Shown one piece after another: positions 32,901 to 42,232 of a DNA stretch of 44,149 nucleotides. The DNA lies in assembly GCA_028283605.1 (NCBI GenBank), contig JAPWKH010000017.1:1-44149 (forward strand), written 5' to 3'. Under the pieces are notes generated by a model. That model was not told the origin of the DNA. It worked only from the letters and a program-made list of their open reading frames with translations, and did no database searches. Each line of letters begins with the position of its first letter. Position 1 is the first letter of the stretch. Made by a program: the position numbers and the translations under genes. Origin of the DNA: Arachidicoccus sp. (GTDB taxonomy: Bacteria > Bacteroidota > Bacteroidia > Chitinophagales > Chitinophagaceae).

Positions 32901-34513
32901 TCGCGGATCGGGTCAATCGGCGGATTGGTAACCTGTGCAAATAATTGTTTAAAATAAGAAGATAAATGTTGCGGCTGGTTGCTTAATACCGCTAAAGGCA
33001 CATCGCTTCCCATAGCGCCGAGCGGCTCTTTTCCGTCAACAGCCATAGGTATTATAATATCCGTAATATCTTCCTGAGAATATCCGAAAACCTTTTGGTA
33101 TTTAAAAACCTGACTATCTTCCAAATGCGTAAACATCACGCGTGGTTCGGGCAGTTCTTCCAGTTTTATTTTATATTTATTCAACCATTCGCCGTAAGGT
33201 TTTTGCGCGCAAATTTTTCCTTTTACTTCTTCGTCGGAAATAATTCTGCCTTGCTCCATGTCTACAATAAACATTTTTCCGGGCTGTAATCTTCCGTTGT
33301 GAATAATGGTAGAAGGATCAACAGGTAAGGCGCCAGTTTCGGAAGCCATGATTACGCGGTCATCATTCGTTAAACAAAAACGCGAAGGCCTCAATCCATT
33401 TCTGTCAAGCGTAGCTCCAATCATTTTACCATCGGTAAAAGAAATGGTTGCCGGTCCGTCCCAAGGTTCCATTAAACATGCATGATATTCATAAAATGCT
33501 TTTTTTACCGGATCTATCAAATCATTATTATCCCAGGCTTCGGGAACTAACATCATCATAACATGTGGCAACGAACGTCCAGTATGATAAAGCAATTCTG
33601 CTACATTATCTAAGCAGGCAGAATCTGACTGATCGCCGGACACTATAGGAAGAAGCATATCTATTTCTTCCATAGTAAAATAATCGCTTACAAAATCTCC
33701 TTCGCTTGATTTCAACCAGTTCAGGTTTCCTTTCAATGTATTAATTTCTCCATTGTGCGCGATAAATCTAAAAGGCTGCGCCAATTTCCACGATGGAAAA
33801 GTATTGGTTGCAAAACGTGAATGCACCAATCCGAATGCCGATACAACACGTTTATTACTTAAATCAGGAAAATACTCACGCACCTGCGCGCTCGTAAGCT
33901 GGCCCTTATAAACTACAGTTCTTGATGAAAGCGAAGCGATATAAAAATCAACTGCGCTTTTCTTAACCGTATTTGAAATAGTATGAGAAACATAGTTGCG
34001 CAACACAAACAACTTGCGTTCAAATTCATCTGTATTTGTAATATGATCGGGACAGGCGATAAACACATGTTCCATTTCGGGCTCTACGGATAAAGCTGTC
34101 TGACCGATGTTTGCAGTTTCTACGGGAACTTTTCTGTAGGTAATAATTTCTAAACCTAACCTTTCTACAGCACGGTTAAATATTTCGCGGCATTCTTCTC
34201 GCAGCCGTATTTCATTCGGGAAAAATAATACGCCAACACTATACCTGCCGAATGCAGGTAAATGCACGCCGAGCTTTAAACATTCTTCAAAGAAAAATTC
34301 GTGCGGCACTTGAATCATAATGCCTGCGCCATCGCCTGTATTTTTCTCGCTGCCGCTTGCGCCGCGATGCTCCATATTTTCCAGAATAGTAAGCGCGTCA
34401 GAAATATTTTGGTGGGATTTGTGCCCTTTAATATTAGCAACGAAACCAACACCACACGCATCGTGTTCAAAGGCTTTGTCGTATAATCCTTTTTGATCTT
34501 CTTGTAAAGACAT
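29987..34513 (-). CDS. gltB: glutamate synthase (NADPH), large subunit
   Basis: A 1508-residue protein from the ATG at 34513; a GTG two codons upstream is an alternative. A short propeptide precedes the catalytic nucleophile C20 in HDACGVGF, the start of the class II glutamine amidotransferase domain (~20-430). A central domain follows, then the FMN-binding synthase barrel (~820-1200) with GEGGEDPIRY and GWDGGTGASPIS. The 3Fe-4S ligands are in CHLNTCPVGVAT and the preceding Cys of CIMMRKC (~1130-1143). The C-terminal GXGXG beta-helix (~1250-1490) includes GDHGCEYMTGG. It releases ammonia from glutamine and channels it to 2-oxoglutarate. It works with GltD. Confidence 0.97.
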   Translation of the reverse strand: MSLQEDQKGLYDKAFEHDACGVGFVANIKGHKSHQNISDALTILENMEHRGASGSEKNTGDGAGIMIQVPHEFFFEECLKLGVHLPAFGRYSVGVLFFPNEIRLREECREIFNRAVERLGLEIITYRKVPVETANIGQTALSVEPEMEHVFIACPDHITNTDEFERKLFVLRNYVSHTISNTVKKSAVDFYIASLSSRTVVYKGQLTSAQVREYFPDLSNKRVVSAFGLVHSRFATNTFPSWKLAQPFRFIAHNGEINTLKGNLNWLKSSEGDFVSDYFTMEEIDMLLPIVSGDQSDSACLDNVAELLYHTGRSLPHVMMMLVPEAWDNNDLIDPVKKAFYEYHACLMEPWDGPATISFTDGKMIGATLDRNGLRPSRFCLTNDDRVIMASETGALPVDPSTIIHNGRLQPGKMFIVDMEQGRIISDEEVKGKICAQKPYGEWLNKYKIKLEELPEPRVMFTHLEDSQVFKYQKVFGYSQEDITDIIIPMAVDGKEPLGAMGSDVPLAVLSNQPQHLSSYFKQLFAQVTNPPIDPIRERMVMSLATYLGSSGNILKEEPEYCHTVGLKHPILNNKDLEKLRSIDTGNFQAKTLQTYFVADGKSGSLQAGIERLCRYAVDAVKDGFEVLILSDRAIDSGHAPIPSLLAISAVHHHLIRRKLRGKVALVVEAGDIWEVHHFACLIGFGATAINPYLALSTIRSLKLTGKIEADISADKLKNNYIKAVCEGLYKVFSKMGICTLQSYQGAQIFEIIGLNKYVVDKYFTGATSRIEGLGLDEIAKETLYKHQFAFSKSVIPVDRLPEGGIYQWRRKGEVHLFNPQTIHLLQYSTRMNDYAIYKKYAKLVNEQGDKAVTLRSLFALKPNRPSISVDEVEPAESIYKRFATGAMSFGSISWEAHTTLAIAMNRLGAKSNTGEGGEDPIRYQPLPNGDSMRSAIKQVASARFGVTSYYLTEADELQIKMAQGAKPGEGGQLPGHKVDEWIGRTRHSTPGVGLISPPPHHDIYSIEDLSQLIYDLKNANRAARINVKLVSKAGVGTIAAGVAKAKADVILVSGWDGGTGASPISSIKHAGLPWELGVAETHQTLVKNKLRSRVVLQADGQMKTGLDIAVAALLGAEEWGVATAALIVEGCIMMRKCHLNTCPVGVATQDETLRKRFTGDPDHVVNFFKFLVQDLREIMADLGFRAVDEMIGQSDCLVKKEHITHWKFSKLDLSPILYKEPVEEGIGLFHSEDQDHNLNHVLDWKLMDVAKPALEKQQKVSGTFDIRNIDRTVGTILSNEITKIYKDAGLPEDTIRLKFNGTAGQSFAAFNTKGVTLELEGDANDYFGKGLSGAKLIVYPSKKATFVAEENIIVGNTAFIGATSGEAYIRGKAGERFCVRNSGAKVVVEGVGDHGCEYMTGGIAVILGNTGRNFGAGMSGGIGFVYDVNNSFRQNFNDEMADLERLDEEDVNTLKDLLEKHFAYTESSVAKFIISDWDNQLKNFIKVMPRDYKKALEKQREKVKIKK

Positions 34514-34722
34514 AATCACAAATCGAATAAATGGATAAATTTTTCTACAATAAATGGTACCAAGTTAAGAAATAATCACTCATTTATTTAAAATAATTTT
34601 CACAAAAAAGATTATGCTTTAAACTAACATCCGTATAGAATCTTATTGTTTAAAAATAATTTAAGCATTTTGCCTGTTTATTTGAAATTATCAAATTAAA
34701 GAGCTGTACAATGCAGCTATTT

Positions 34723-34758
34723 GAAAATAAAAAAAAGGTGGCTGTTTTTTTATTTTTC
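34723..34758. terminator. AT-rich terminator-like hairpin between the M1 peptidase and gltB
   Basis: An A-rich arm (34723-34736) and a T-rich arm (34745-34758), both with one interrupting T/A and G/C ends, flank the 8-nt loop GGTGGCTG. It could end the M1 peptidase transcript on the minus strand and is symmetric. A second small stem AGCTG/CAGCT (34702-34718) follows. The 291-bp gap otherwise shows nothing. Confidence 0.4.
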
Positions 34759-34804
34759 GTTGATTTATAAATAATAATGAATGGTATGAAATAGTCTCTG
34801 GAAA

Positions 34805-36682
34805 TTAATGCGTCCAAACATTATTTTCTTTGTTTACATCTGCCATTCTTTGTGAAGGATCTATCACTATACTTTGAATATCGTTTTGCGGTTCTGATAA
34901 TTGCAAATCATAGGTCGGGCTTGTCCAAAACCATTCTTTTACAAAAATCCAAGGATAATAATTATTTTCCGCAGGCTTATGCCCGTACATCATATTGCAG
35001 GGAATATTATACATTTTTTGCGATCCGTTTTTATAAGTTATCAATATATCCAGCGGCATTGGCATTTGCCCGGTTCTTTGCAGCGTTACGGTGGCATGTC
35101 CGTTTTCATCGGTTACGCCTTTTATAGCGTAATCAATTGTTTTAGTTGAATAAATCCAATATTGCTTATACCATTCCAATTCCAACCCACTTGTTTTTTC
35201 TGCAACACGAATCAAATCATTAGCATTCGGATGTTTGAACTTCCATGTATTAAAATAATTTAATAAAAATTGATCCATTATTTCATTACCGATGATGTAA
35301 GAAAGTTGCTCGTAAAACACAGCGCCTTTACCATACGCTGCGCTTTCGTAAGCGAAGTTGGTATTGTAATGATCGGCATGTGTACTCATCGGTTCTTCCT
35401 TGCCGCTTTTAGCCAATCTGAAATAACTATCCAAGCTCTTTAAATACCAAAGGCTATCGCTGTGTAACCAACCAGTAGTGCGCGTTTCGAAGTAAGTAGC
35501 GCCGCCTTCGTCCATCCAGGGAAAAAGGCTTTCATTGCTTCCCAAAACACCTTGATACCAGCTGTGCCCGAATTCGTGCAAGGCTGTTCCCTGTCCTCCG
35601 TTTTTGATTAAAGTTGCCATTGGATATTCCATGCCGCCATCGCCGCCTTGAATAAAAGAATAATTTTTATACGGATATGCGCCGAAAGTTTTTGCGATAA
35701 AATTATCATACGCATACGTTGCGGAATCCGCCGTTGTATTCCATAATTTATCTTGGGCAGAATCTTTCTTTTTGTAAATAAAATAAAACAAAGGACCGCT
35801 CTTTGTTTGGCGCTTCAGCATCTCATAATCAGGATCTGCTGCCCACACGAAATCGTGAACATTTTGCGCGGCAAAATGCCATGTAGTTAAGGCTGTTGAT
35901 TTTTGGGGAACACCATTTATTTTTCCATATCCAAAACCGACTTCATCGGGATTTTGAATAGTACCTGTACCGGCAAGCATATAATTTTTGTCGATAGAAA
36001 TATTCACATCAAAATCGCCCCAAACTCCATAAAATTCGCGTGCTATATATGGATTTGCATTCCATCCTTCGTAATCATACTCTACAATTTTCGGATACCA
36101 TTGACTCATGCTATAGCGAACGCTTTCAGCATTATCTCTTCCGCTTCTGCGAATTTGAACAGGCACTTGTGCAGCAAATTGCAAGGAAATATTATTCTGC
36201 GAATGAGGCAATAAAGGCTTTTCCAAATCAGCTTCCAATATTGTTTCATGCTCGGTAAGCTTGGCTTTTAAGCCATTTACTTCCAATGATTGTACGTGAT
36301 TGTAACCTGTCTCCGATGAATCTAATCTTAGTATGCGGTCTTTCACTCTCGCATCCCAGTCATATACCGCTTCTCCTTTTCTTGTGTAGCCCAACAAATT
36401 TTTCCCAAGCTCTCTCGAACGGTTATCCATCATGCTTCCGGGCTGAAATGCATTCCAATAAAGATGAATAAATATCTTGTGTAAAGTATCGGGGGAATTA
36501 TTCCAATACACAATATTTTCTTTTCCTGAAAGTTTATTGGTTTGCACATTTAATGCAGCGTCTATACTATATTTTACTTTTTGCTGCCACCGTTCAGGCT
36601 GTGCATTTAATGATAAAGAACATGCAACTGTTACAAAAATAAACAGCGATTTACTTATTTGCTTTCTTATTTCTTTCGGCAT
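34805..36682 (-). CDS. secreted M1 family zinc metallopeptidase
   Basis: A 625-residue gluzincin with an N-terminal signal peptide (~10-28). The N-terminal beta domain (~30-250) precedes the catalytic domain. The zinc motif is H369-E370-x-x-H373 (HEFGH) with the third ligand E392, exactly 18 residues between. The exopeptidase motif, GAMEN in classical aminopeptidase N, reads GGMEYP in this subgroup, so N-terminal substrate preference may differ. There is no long C-terminal armadillo domain. It probably digests peptides in the periplasm or outside the cell. A small hairpin (36699-36717) and a TATGTTTG box lie upstream. The gene diverges from the thioesterase gene. Confidence 0.92.
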   Translation of the reverse strand: MPKEIRKQISKSLFIFVTVACSLSLNAQPERWQQKVKYSIDAALNVQTNKLSGKENIVYWNNSPDTLHKIFIHLYWNAFQPGSMMDNRSRELGKNLLGYTRKGEAVYDWDARVKDRILRLDSSETGYNHVQSLEVNGLKAKLTEHETILEADLEKPLLPHSQNNISLQFAAQVPVQIRRSGRDNAESVRYSMSQWYPKIVEYDYEGWNANPYIAREFYGVWGDFDVNISIDKNYMLAGTGTIQNPDEVGFGYGKINGVPQKSTALTTWHFAAQNVHDFVWAADPDYEMLKRQTKSGPLFYFIYKKKDSAQDKLWNTTADSATYAYDNFIAKTFGAYPYKNYSFIQGGDGGMEYPMATLIKNGGQGTALHEFGHSWYQGVLGSNESLFPWMDEGGATYFETRTTGWLHSDSLWYLKSLDSYFRLAKSGKEEPMSTHADHYNTNFAYESAAYGKGAVFYEQLSYIIGNEIMDQFLLNYFNTWKFKHPNANDLIRVAEKTSGLELEWYKQYWIYSTKTIDYAIKGVTDENGHATVTLQRTGQMPMPLDILITYKNGSQKMYNIPCNMMYGHKPAENNYYPWIFVKEWFWTSPTYDLQLSEPQNDIQSIVIDPSQRMADVNKENNVWTH

Positions 36683-36698
36683 AATTAAAAATAAATAA

Positions 36699-36717
36699 TC
36701 CGGAAAATAATGCCGGA
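36699..36717 (-). promoter_or_regulatory. small hairpin in the M1 peptidase leader
   Basis: TCCGG (36699-36703) and CCGGA (36713-36717) with a 9-nt AT-rich loop, 16 bp before the start codon on the minus strand. The only GC-rich symmetry in this gap. May affect translation or mRNA stability. Confidence 0.3.
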
Positions 36718-36752
36718 GTAAGTTATAATGATTATTGATTGATATTTACGAA

Positions 36753-36760
36753 CAAACATA
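36753..36760 (-). promoter_or_regulatory. candidate -7 element of the M1 peptidase gene
   Basis: TATGTTTG on the minus strand matches TAnnTTTG. A TATG stands 20 nt upstream in place of TTTG. The leader would be ~65 nt and include the hairpin at 36699-36717. Confidence 0.4.
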
Positions 36761-36854
36761 ATTCTTTTTTCAATTACCTTCATACTGTCAAAACAATCTT
36801 ATTCTATTGCCTGAATCAAAAGAACGAGTGCCTGTAAATTAAATAAATCCGATA

Positions 36855-37256
36855 ATGAATTTTCATACAAGAAAACTGGTCAAGCCCGGAGATTTGAACC
36901 CGAACAATACTTTATTCGGAGGTTCATTACTTAAATGGATTGATGAAGAAGCTGCCATATATGCAACCATTCAATTAGGAACAAGCAAATGCGTTACGAA
37001 ATACATGTCCGAAATCAATTTCATCAGTTCCGCACGGCAAGGCGATATCATTGAATTAGGTATAAAAGCTACGCATTTCGGCACCACTTCCATTACGCTT
37101 ACATGCCATGTACGCAATAAAATTACGCGCCAATCTATTCTTACAATAGATAAAATTGTATTTGTCGCTTTGGACGAAAACGGCAAACCTACTGCACACG
37201 GCAAAACAGAAATAACATACACCGACGAACGTTTAAGAGAAGATGCAAATACATAA
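36855..37256 (+). CDS. acyl-CoA thioesterase, YciA-like hotdog fold
   Basis: A 133-residue single hotdog domain, the usual size for YciA-type thioesterases. The family signature is clear: NPNNTLFGGSLLKWIDEEAA, with the catalytic Asp in the helix, then the second strand with TKYMSEINFISSARQGDIIELG. It hydrolyses acyl-CoA to free acid and CoA in the cytoplasm; the chain length preference cannot be read from sequence. It has no close operon partner. Confidence 0.9.
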   Translation: MNFHTRKLVKPGDLNPNNTLFGGSLLKWIDEEAAIYATIQLGTSKCVTKYMSEINFISSARQGDIIELGIKATHFGTTSITLTCHVRNKITRQSILTIDKIVFVALDENGKPTAHGKTEITYTDERLREDANT

Positions 37257-37276
37257 AAGTTTTCTTTTAAAACTTT
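37256..37276 (+). terminator. candidate hairpin at the end of the thioesterase gene
   Basis: AAAGTTTT (37256-37263) and AAAACTTT (37269-37276) form an 8-bp AT-rich stem with a 5-nt loop starting at the last base of the stop codon. Weak but well placed. A second inverted repeat TATCGG/CCGATA lies ~15 bp further. Confidence 0.35.
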
Positions 37277-37384
37277 CAGTTATCGGTCAGTGAGACATCG
37301 GCCGATAGAGTAAAATAAGAATAGTAAACGGATATAATTAAAAAAACAATCCCTCATTCTTTTTACGCTTTAGAATATTTCAGA

Positions 37385-37732
37385 CTAATCTGCTTTCCAA
37401 AAAGAGATAATCAATCCGCCGGCAATAACTAATGCTCCGCCTATAATTACAGGTAGAGTAGGCAAACTTTTAAAAGCAATATAATTTCCGATCTGCCAAA
37501 CAACGAAAAGAGTGGCAATATACAATCCCACAACTTGTCCGAATTCAACGGGAGCAAGGTTTAAAGTACTTCCATAAAGAAACAGTAAACCTGCACCTAA
37601 TATAAAAAACAATATTCTTGAAACACCTGTATATTCATACAGGCATTTACGTACCAGTGCGTCTCCACAAACTTCAAAGACGGTTGCTGCCAGTACAAAG
37701 AAAAAAGGATGGATATTTTGTAAGAATTTCAT
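37385..37732 (-). CDS. small four-helix membrane protein, SMR/DMT-like
   Basis: A 115-residue protein with four hydrophobic helices (~8-25, ~38-55, ~62-85, ~90-110). Length and topology fit the EmrE/SMR or half-size DMT transporter families. The first helix holds a Glu (FEVCGDALVRKC), a position comparable to the essential Glu14 of EmrE. The middle helix has GQVVGLYIATLFVVWQIGNY. Such proteins work as dimers that export cations or shuttle metabolites. No substrate can be assigned. It diverges from prfA. Confidence 0.6.
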   Translation of the reverse strand: MKFLQNIHPFFFVLAATVFEVCGDALVRKCLYEYTGVSRILFFILGAGLLFLYGSTLNLAPVEFGQVVGLYIATLFVVWQIGNYIAFKSLPTLPVIIGGALVIAGGLIISFWKAD

Positions 37733-37892
37733 TTTTCGAAAATACTTTATTTATCTATAGGATGGTTTCTTAATTACCAAAATCTTTCAATCTGCAATTG
37801 CTACTTGCTGCGATGAATATTACCACAAATCAAAATATTTCGATATGTAAAACATGCGCAGAGGCTAAACGAAGCTTTTTTCTTTAAAACAC

Positions 37893-37924
37893 TTTCATTA
37901 GCTGCAAGCAAAATCGTAACTTTG
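37893..37924 (+). promoter_or_regulatory. prfA promoter
   Basis: -33 TTTC (37893-37896), 20-nt spacer, and -7 TAACTTTG (37917-37924), matching the Bacteroidota housekeeping consensus TTTG...TAnnTTTG except for one base. Transcription would begin about 5 nt downstream, leaving a leader of only ~13 nt before the ATG at 37942. Confidence 0.65.
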
Positions 37925-37941
37925 CACACTTATAATTTTTT

Positions 37942-39009
37942 ATGTTAGATCAGTTAGCGGGCATTCAGGCAAGATTCGACCAATTGGGAGTAGCGCTCAC
38001 CAATCCTGAAATTATTAATAATCAAAAAGAATTTTCCAAACTCAGTAAAGAATACAGGGATTTGGAAAAAATCGTACAGCCTTACAAAGAATATCAGCGC
38101 GTATTGGATGATTACGAATTTGGCAAAGAAAGTTTGAACAGCAACGACCCAGATATGCGAGAACTCGCCAAAATGGAATTACCCGATTTAGAAGCCAAAA
38201 AAGAGGAGTTAGAAAATTTACTCACGCAATTATTAATCCCGAAAGATCCACAGGATAATAAAAATGCAATACTGGAAATACGTGCCGGAACCGGCGGCGA
38301 CGAAGCTTCACTATTCGCAGGGGATTTATTGGGCATGTATATAAGATATTCTGCAAAGAAAGGTTGGAAAACAAATATTGTAAGCGAAAGCGAAGGAACA
38401 GTTGGTGGTTATAAAGAAGTAGTTGTAGAAGTTACTGGAGATGATGTGTACGGAACGCTAAAATTTGAAAGCGGCGTACATCGTGTACAGCGCGTACCAA
38501 ACACCGAAACACAAGGACGTGTACATACATCTGCAGCAACCGTTGCCGTAATGCCGGAAGCGGAAGAAATAGATTTTGAATTGAAAGAAAGCGATGTAAA
38601 AATGGAAACGGCGAGAAGCGGCGGTGCAGGTGGACAGAATGTAAACAAAGTAGAAACCAAAGTATTCCTAACACATATTCCCACAGGTGTTGTGGTTGTG
38701 TGCCAGACAGAACGATCACAGCTTGGCAACAGAGAAAAAGCAATGACAATGTTGCGTACCAAGTTATATGAAGAGCAGGTTCGCAAGCAGGAAGATGAAA
38801 TTTCCAGGCAAAGAAAAACATTGGTAAGCACCGGCGACAGAAGCGCTAAAATACGTACTTATAACTGGCCGCAAGGCCGTGTAACCGATCATAGAATCGG
38901 ATTGACTTCATATAATTTGGATGCCGTAATAAACGGAGACATTGACGAATTTATCGAAGCCTTACAAGTAGCGGAAAATGCGGAGAAAATGGCAAATAAA
39001 GAAATATAA
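37942..39009 (+). CDS. prfA: peptide chain release factor 1
   Basis: A 355-residue RF1 that recognises UAA and UAG stop codons and triggers peptide release. The catalytic GGQ motif is at 230-232 ([13 protein letters not shown]). The domain with the codon-reading region includes [22 protein letters not shown]. The N-terminal helical domain has ordinary spacing. The segment ending [17 protein letters not shown] is typical. It is followed 48 bp later by obgE, likely in one transcript. RF1 rather than RF2 because it has no programmed frameshift and matches RF1 motif spacing. Confidence 0.96.
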   Translation: MLDQLAGIQARFDQLGVALTNPEIINNQKEFSKLSKEYRDLEKIVQPYKEYQRVLDDYEFGKESLNSNDPDMRELAKMELPDLEAKKEELENLLTQLLIPKDPQDNKNAILEIRAGTGGDEASLFAGDLLGMYIRYSAKKGWKTNIVSESEGTVGGYKEVVVEVTGDDVYGTLKFESGVHRVQRVPNTETQGRVHTSAATVAVMPEAEEIDFELKESDVKMETARSGGAGGQNVNKVETKVFLTHIPTGVVVVCQTERSQLGNREKAMTMLRTKLYEEQVRKQEDEISRQRKTLVSTGDRSAKIRTYNWPQGRVTDHRIGLTSYNLDAVINGDIDEFIEALQVAENAEKMANKEI

Positions 39010-39057
39010 ATCTATTCATAGTTCATAGATAAACAATGAACCATTAACCAATAAATT

Positions 39058-40062
39058 TTGTCTGAAAAAAACTTTATAGACTATATCAGAATATTCTGCC
39101 AAAGCGGAAACGGCGGCCGTGGCAGCACGCATTTCATGCGCACAAAATTCAATCCGCAAGCAGGCCCGGATGGCGGCGATGGCGGGCGCGGCGGCCATAT
39201 TATCCTGAAAGGAAATAAACAACTCTGGACATTGCTGCACTTGCGCTATTATAAAAATGTGGTAGCCGAAAACGGCGAAAACGGAATGAAGAATAATTGT
39301 TCAGGCAAAGACGGTAAAGACATCATTATAGAAGTGCCGCTCGGAACGATTGCCCGCAACGAAGAAACAGACGAAATAGAAGCAGAAATATTAGAAGACG
39401 GGCAGGAAATAATTTGGATGAAAGGCGGGCGAGGCGGCTTAGGCAATCAACATTTTGCCACACCAACCAATCAGGTTCCCGAACATTCCCAACCTGGCGA
39501 ATCTGGCGTTGAAGGATATAAATTACTTGAGCTGAAAGTATTGGCAGATGTAGGTTTGGTTGGGTTTCCCAATGCCGGAAAATCAACTTTATTATCTGTT
39601 ATTTCTGCAGCAAAACCAAAAATTGCCGATTATGCTTTTACCACTTTAGTCCCGAATTTGGGAATGGTGGAATATCGTGACGGATTATCTTTCTGTATGG
39701 CAGATCTTCCGGGTATTATCGAAGGCGCTGCGGAAGGAAAAGGCTTGGGACATCGCTTCCTGCGCCATATCGAAAGAAATTCCGTTTTGCTTTTTTTAAT
39801 TCCGGCGGATAGTGCAAATCATAAAGCAGAATTCGAAATATTATACAACGAACTCAAAGAATATAACCCTGAATTGCTGCAAAAAGATATGCTGATTGCC
39901 ATATCAAAATCCGATATGCTGGACGAAGAGTTGAAAACCGAAATTTCCAAAGAGCTTCCCAAAAATATTCCGCATCTTTTCATATCATCTGTTATACAAC
40001 AAGGCCTTACGGAACTGAAAGATGAATTGTGGAAACTGCTGAATGAGGCAAGAAAAGATTGA
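39058..40062 (+). CDS. obgE: Obg family GTPase (ribosome assembly)
   Basis: A 334-residue GTPase that starts with TTG. The Obg fold must begin with [12 protein letters not shown] and the next ATG lies inside it, so TTG is the real start. The Gly-rich Obg domain (~1-160) is followed by the G domain: G1 GFPNAGKST (169-177), G3 DLPGIIEG, and G4 SKSD in place of the usual NKxD, a variant I recall from Bacteroidota. No C-terminal OCT domain. Obg proteins bind the 50S subunit and link ribosome assembly to GTP and ppGpp levels. It ends 24 bp from the convergent ispG without a terminator. Confidence 0.95.
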   Translation: MSEKNFIDYIRIFCQSGNGGRGSTHFMRTKFNPQAGPDGGDGGRGGHIILKGNKQLWTLLHLRYYKNVVAENGENGMKNNCSGKDGKDIIIEVPLGTIARNEETDEIEAEILEDGQEIIWMKGGRGGLGNQHFATPTNQVPEHSQPGESGVEGYKLLELKVLADVGLVGFPNAGKSTLLSVISAAKPKIADYAFTTLVPNLGMVEYRDGLSFCMADLPGIIEGAAEGKGLGHRFLRHIERNSVLLFLIPADSANHKAEFEILYNELKEYNPELLQKDMLIAISKSDMLDEELKTEISKELPKNIPHLFISSVIQQGLTELKDELWKLLNEARKD

Positions 40063-40086
40063 TTTATTTTTTAAGCATCAACAATA

Positions 40087-42120
40087 TCAAGGTTCTACCC
40101 AGGCATCATTTTCTTTTAAAAGATTGATGAGTTCGTCTACTGCTACTTCATTATCAATATTTCTCTTTACAACGTCTTTTCCTTTGTATAAAGTAATTTT
40201 ACCAATGCCGCTGCCTACATATCCGAAATCGGCATCGGCCATTTCTCCTGGCCCGTTTACAATGCAACCCATAATGGCAATCTTTACGCCTTTTAAATGA
40301 TTGGTAACGGAACGGATTTTTGCCGTCGTTTCCTGAAGGTCAAATAAAGTTCGCCCGCAACTCGGGCAGGAAATATATTCGGTTTTGGAAATGCGCGTAC
40401 GTGCCGCTTGCAAAATGCTGAACGCAGAGGAATTTAAAAATTCTTCCGGCGTATGGATGATGTTATAATTTCTTCCTACAAGGTTTTTAAAATCGGCAGC
40501 TAAATCATCATAAGCATTACTTGACAAACTTAATGCAATGCCATCTCCCATTCCGTCAATCAGCAATGCGCCTGTTTCTTTAGAATAATGAATTAAATGT
40601 TCATCGGTTGTATGATAACTACTATCGGAAAAAATAATTACAGGATTTTCTATTCCCCGGTTCATCAATTCTATACACATTCTTCTCAAAGCATGTACCG
40701 TATTTTTCCTTTTGCTTTTTAAACAAAGAACTACTGATTTATCTTTCCCTAATTCGTTCAGATAATCAAGATTTTCTTCTTCATCAAAACAATTAACTGT
40801 TACAAAATTGATAAATGATTTTTGATGAATGTTTTGCAAAAATGTTGCAGCATCAAAGAGCGGAAAGTATTTTTCTTTATCATCCTGAAGATCGTAAGCC
40901 GGCGGATAAACAATCACTTTCAACGTGCCGGGCAAAGCAAAATCCAAAGTTTGATAAGCAATAAAAATATAGTCTGCCGCCGAATCGCTGATGTTCCATT
41001 TATCCGTTTCTTCGTCATATCTGTAGCCAACACTTTCCAGATCTTTCGGGCGAATATGATTAAGTTTGGATAAATCCGCTATTACAACCGGCACATGATG
41101 ATTGCCAATATTATTTACTTCAAAAGTTTTTCTTCTTTTATATTGAAAAGGAGAATAAGGTAATGGAAACTGTAAGTCGGGAATTTGTGAAGAATACAAA
41201 TTTATATGTTCATCTTTCTGGCTCTCCGTCTTTTCTGTTTCGCTTACTATCTTAACCAGATCGCGGCAAACAGGAATTTCAAATTCAGGATCTTCCGTTA
41301 AAGATACACGCACTGTATCGCCAATACCATCTTCCAGTAAAGTACCGATTCCTACCGCCGATTTTACGCGGCCGTCTTCTCCGTCTCCTGCTTCCGTAAC
41401 GCCCAAATGCAAAGGATATAATTCTCCGAATTCATCATTCATTTGTTGCACGAGCAAGCGGTAAGCCTGCACCATAACCTGTGTGTTGCTGGCTTTCATA
41501 CTCAGCACTATGTTGTGGTAATTCTCATTTCTCGCTATGCGCAAAAATTCCATAGCGCTTTCTACCATTCCCATCGGCGTATCGCCATATCGGCTCATGA
41601 TACGATCACTCAAACTTCCATGATTTGTTCCTATACGCATTGCCGTTCCGTATTCTTTGCAGATGTTTAGCAAGGGAATAAATTTATCTCTTATTTTATC
41701 CAATTCTTCTGCATAAGCGGCATCGGTATAATCAATTTGTTCAAACTTCTTTTTATCAACATAATTGCCCGGATTAATTCTTACCTTTTCCACAATGCGG
41801 GCGGCAATTTCAGCGGCATTCGGCGTAAAATGTATATCGGCCACTAAAGGCGTATGATAACCTCTTTTGTGCAATTCATTTTTAATATTCAATAAATTCT
41901 CGGCTTCTTTTTTAGATGGCGCCGTAATGCGTACTAATTCCGCGCCTGCTTCAATACACCGAATGGTTTCTTCTACTGTTCCAAGCGTATCCATCGTATC
42001 TTTCGTAGTCATGGTTTGCAAACGAATCGGATGAAAATTACCGATCAGCAAATTACCGACTTTGACCTCACGCGTTTGTAAACGGCTGTATTTCGTAAGT
42101 GAATTACAATATAATTGCAT
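40087..42120 (-). CDS. ispG: 4-hydroxy-3-methylbut-2-enyl diphosphate synthase, long three-domain form
   Basis: A 677-residue 4Fe-4S enzyme of the MEP isoprenoid pathway that converts MEcPP to HMBPP. The TIM barrel (~1-275) includes IGNFHPIRLQTMTT and LVADIHFTPNAAEIA. A large inserted domain (~290-560) is seen in Bacteroidota, Chlamydia and plants and explains the length against ~370 residues in E. coli. The C-terminal domain holds the cluster ligands in CPSCGRT (~583) and GCIVNGPGEMADADFGY. A TATCTTTG box ends 4 nt before the ATG, so the mRNA is probably leaderless or nearly so. Confidence 0.96.
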   Translation of the reverse strand: MQLYCNSLTKYSRLQTREVKVGNLLIGNFHPIRLQTMTTKDTMDTLGTVEETIRCIEAGAELVRITAPSKKEAENLLNIKNELHKRGYHTPLVADIHFTPNAAEIAARIVEKVRINPGNYVDKKKFEQIDYTDAAYAEELDKIRDKFIPLLNICKEYGTAMRIGTNHGSLSDRIMSRYGDTPMGMVESAMEFLRIARNENYHNIVLSMKASNTQVMVQAYRLLVQQMNDEFGELYPLHLGVTEAGDGEDGRVKSAVGIGTLLEDGIGDTVRVSLTEDPEFEIPVCRDLVKIVSETEKTESQKDEHINLYSSQIPDLQFPLPYSPFQYKRRKTFEVNNIGNHHVPVVIADLSKLNHIRPKDLESVGYRYDEETDKWNISDSAADYIFIAYQTLDFALPGTLKVIVYPPAYDLQDDKEKYFPLFDAATFLQNIHQKSFINFVTVNCFDEEENLDYLNELGKDKSVVLCLKSKRKNTVHALRRMCIELMNRGIENPVIIFSDSSYHTTDEHLIHYSKETGALLIDGMGDGIALSLSSNAYDDLAADFKNLVGRNYNIIHTPEEFLNSSAFSILQAARTRISKTEYISCPSCGRTLFDLQETTAKIRSVTNHLKGVKIAIMGCIVNGPGEMADADFGYVGSGIGKITLYKGKDVVKRNIDNEVAVDELINLLKENDAWVEP

Positions 42121-42124
42121 GGCA

Positions 42125-42132
42125 CAAAGATA
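42125..42132 (-). promoter_or_regulatory. ispG -7 promoter element
   Basis: On the minus strand TATCTTTG, then TGCC and the ATG. Full match to TAnnTTTG. A TTTC lies 18 nt upstream. The predicted transcription start falls at or next to the start codon. Confidence 0.5.
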
Positions 42133-42232
42133 ATACGAATGGAGAAAGCAGAAAGCCGAATATTGTTATTTAGCAATTATGATTAGTAATTGTATTATTA
42201 TATGTCCTAGATATTATTTTAGGTTATTAAGC

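Noticed and set aside
38409-38831. 140-residue minus-strand frame inside prfA
   Set aside because: It lies opposite the conserved GGQ region of RF1 and reflects codon structure only.
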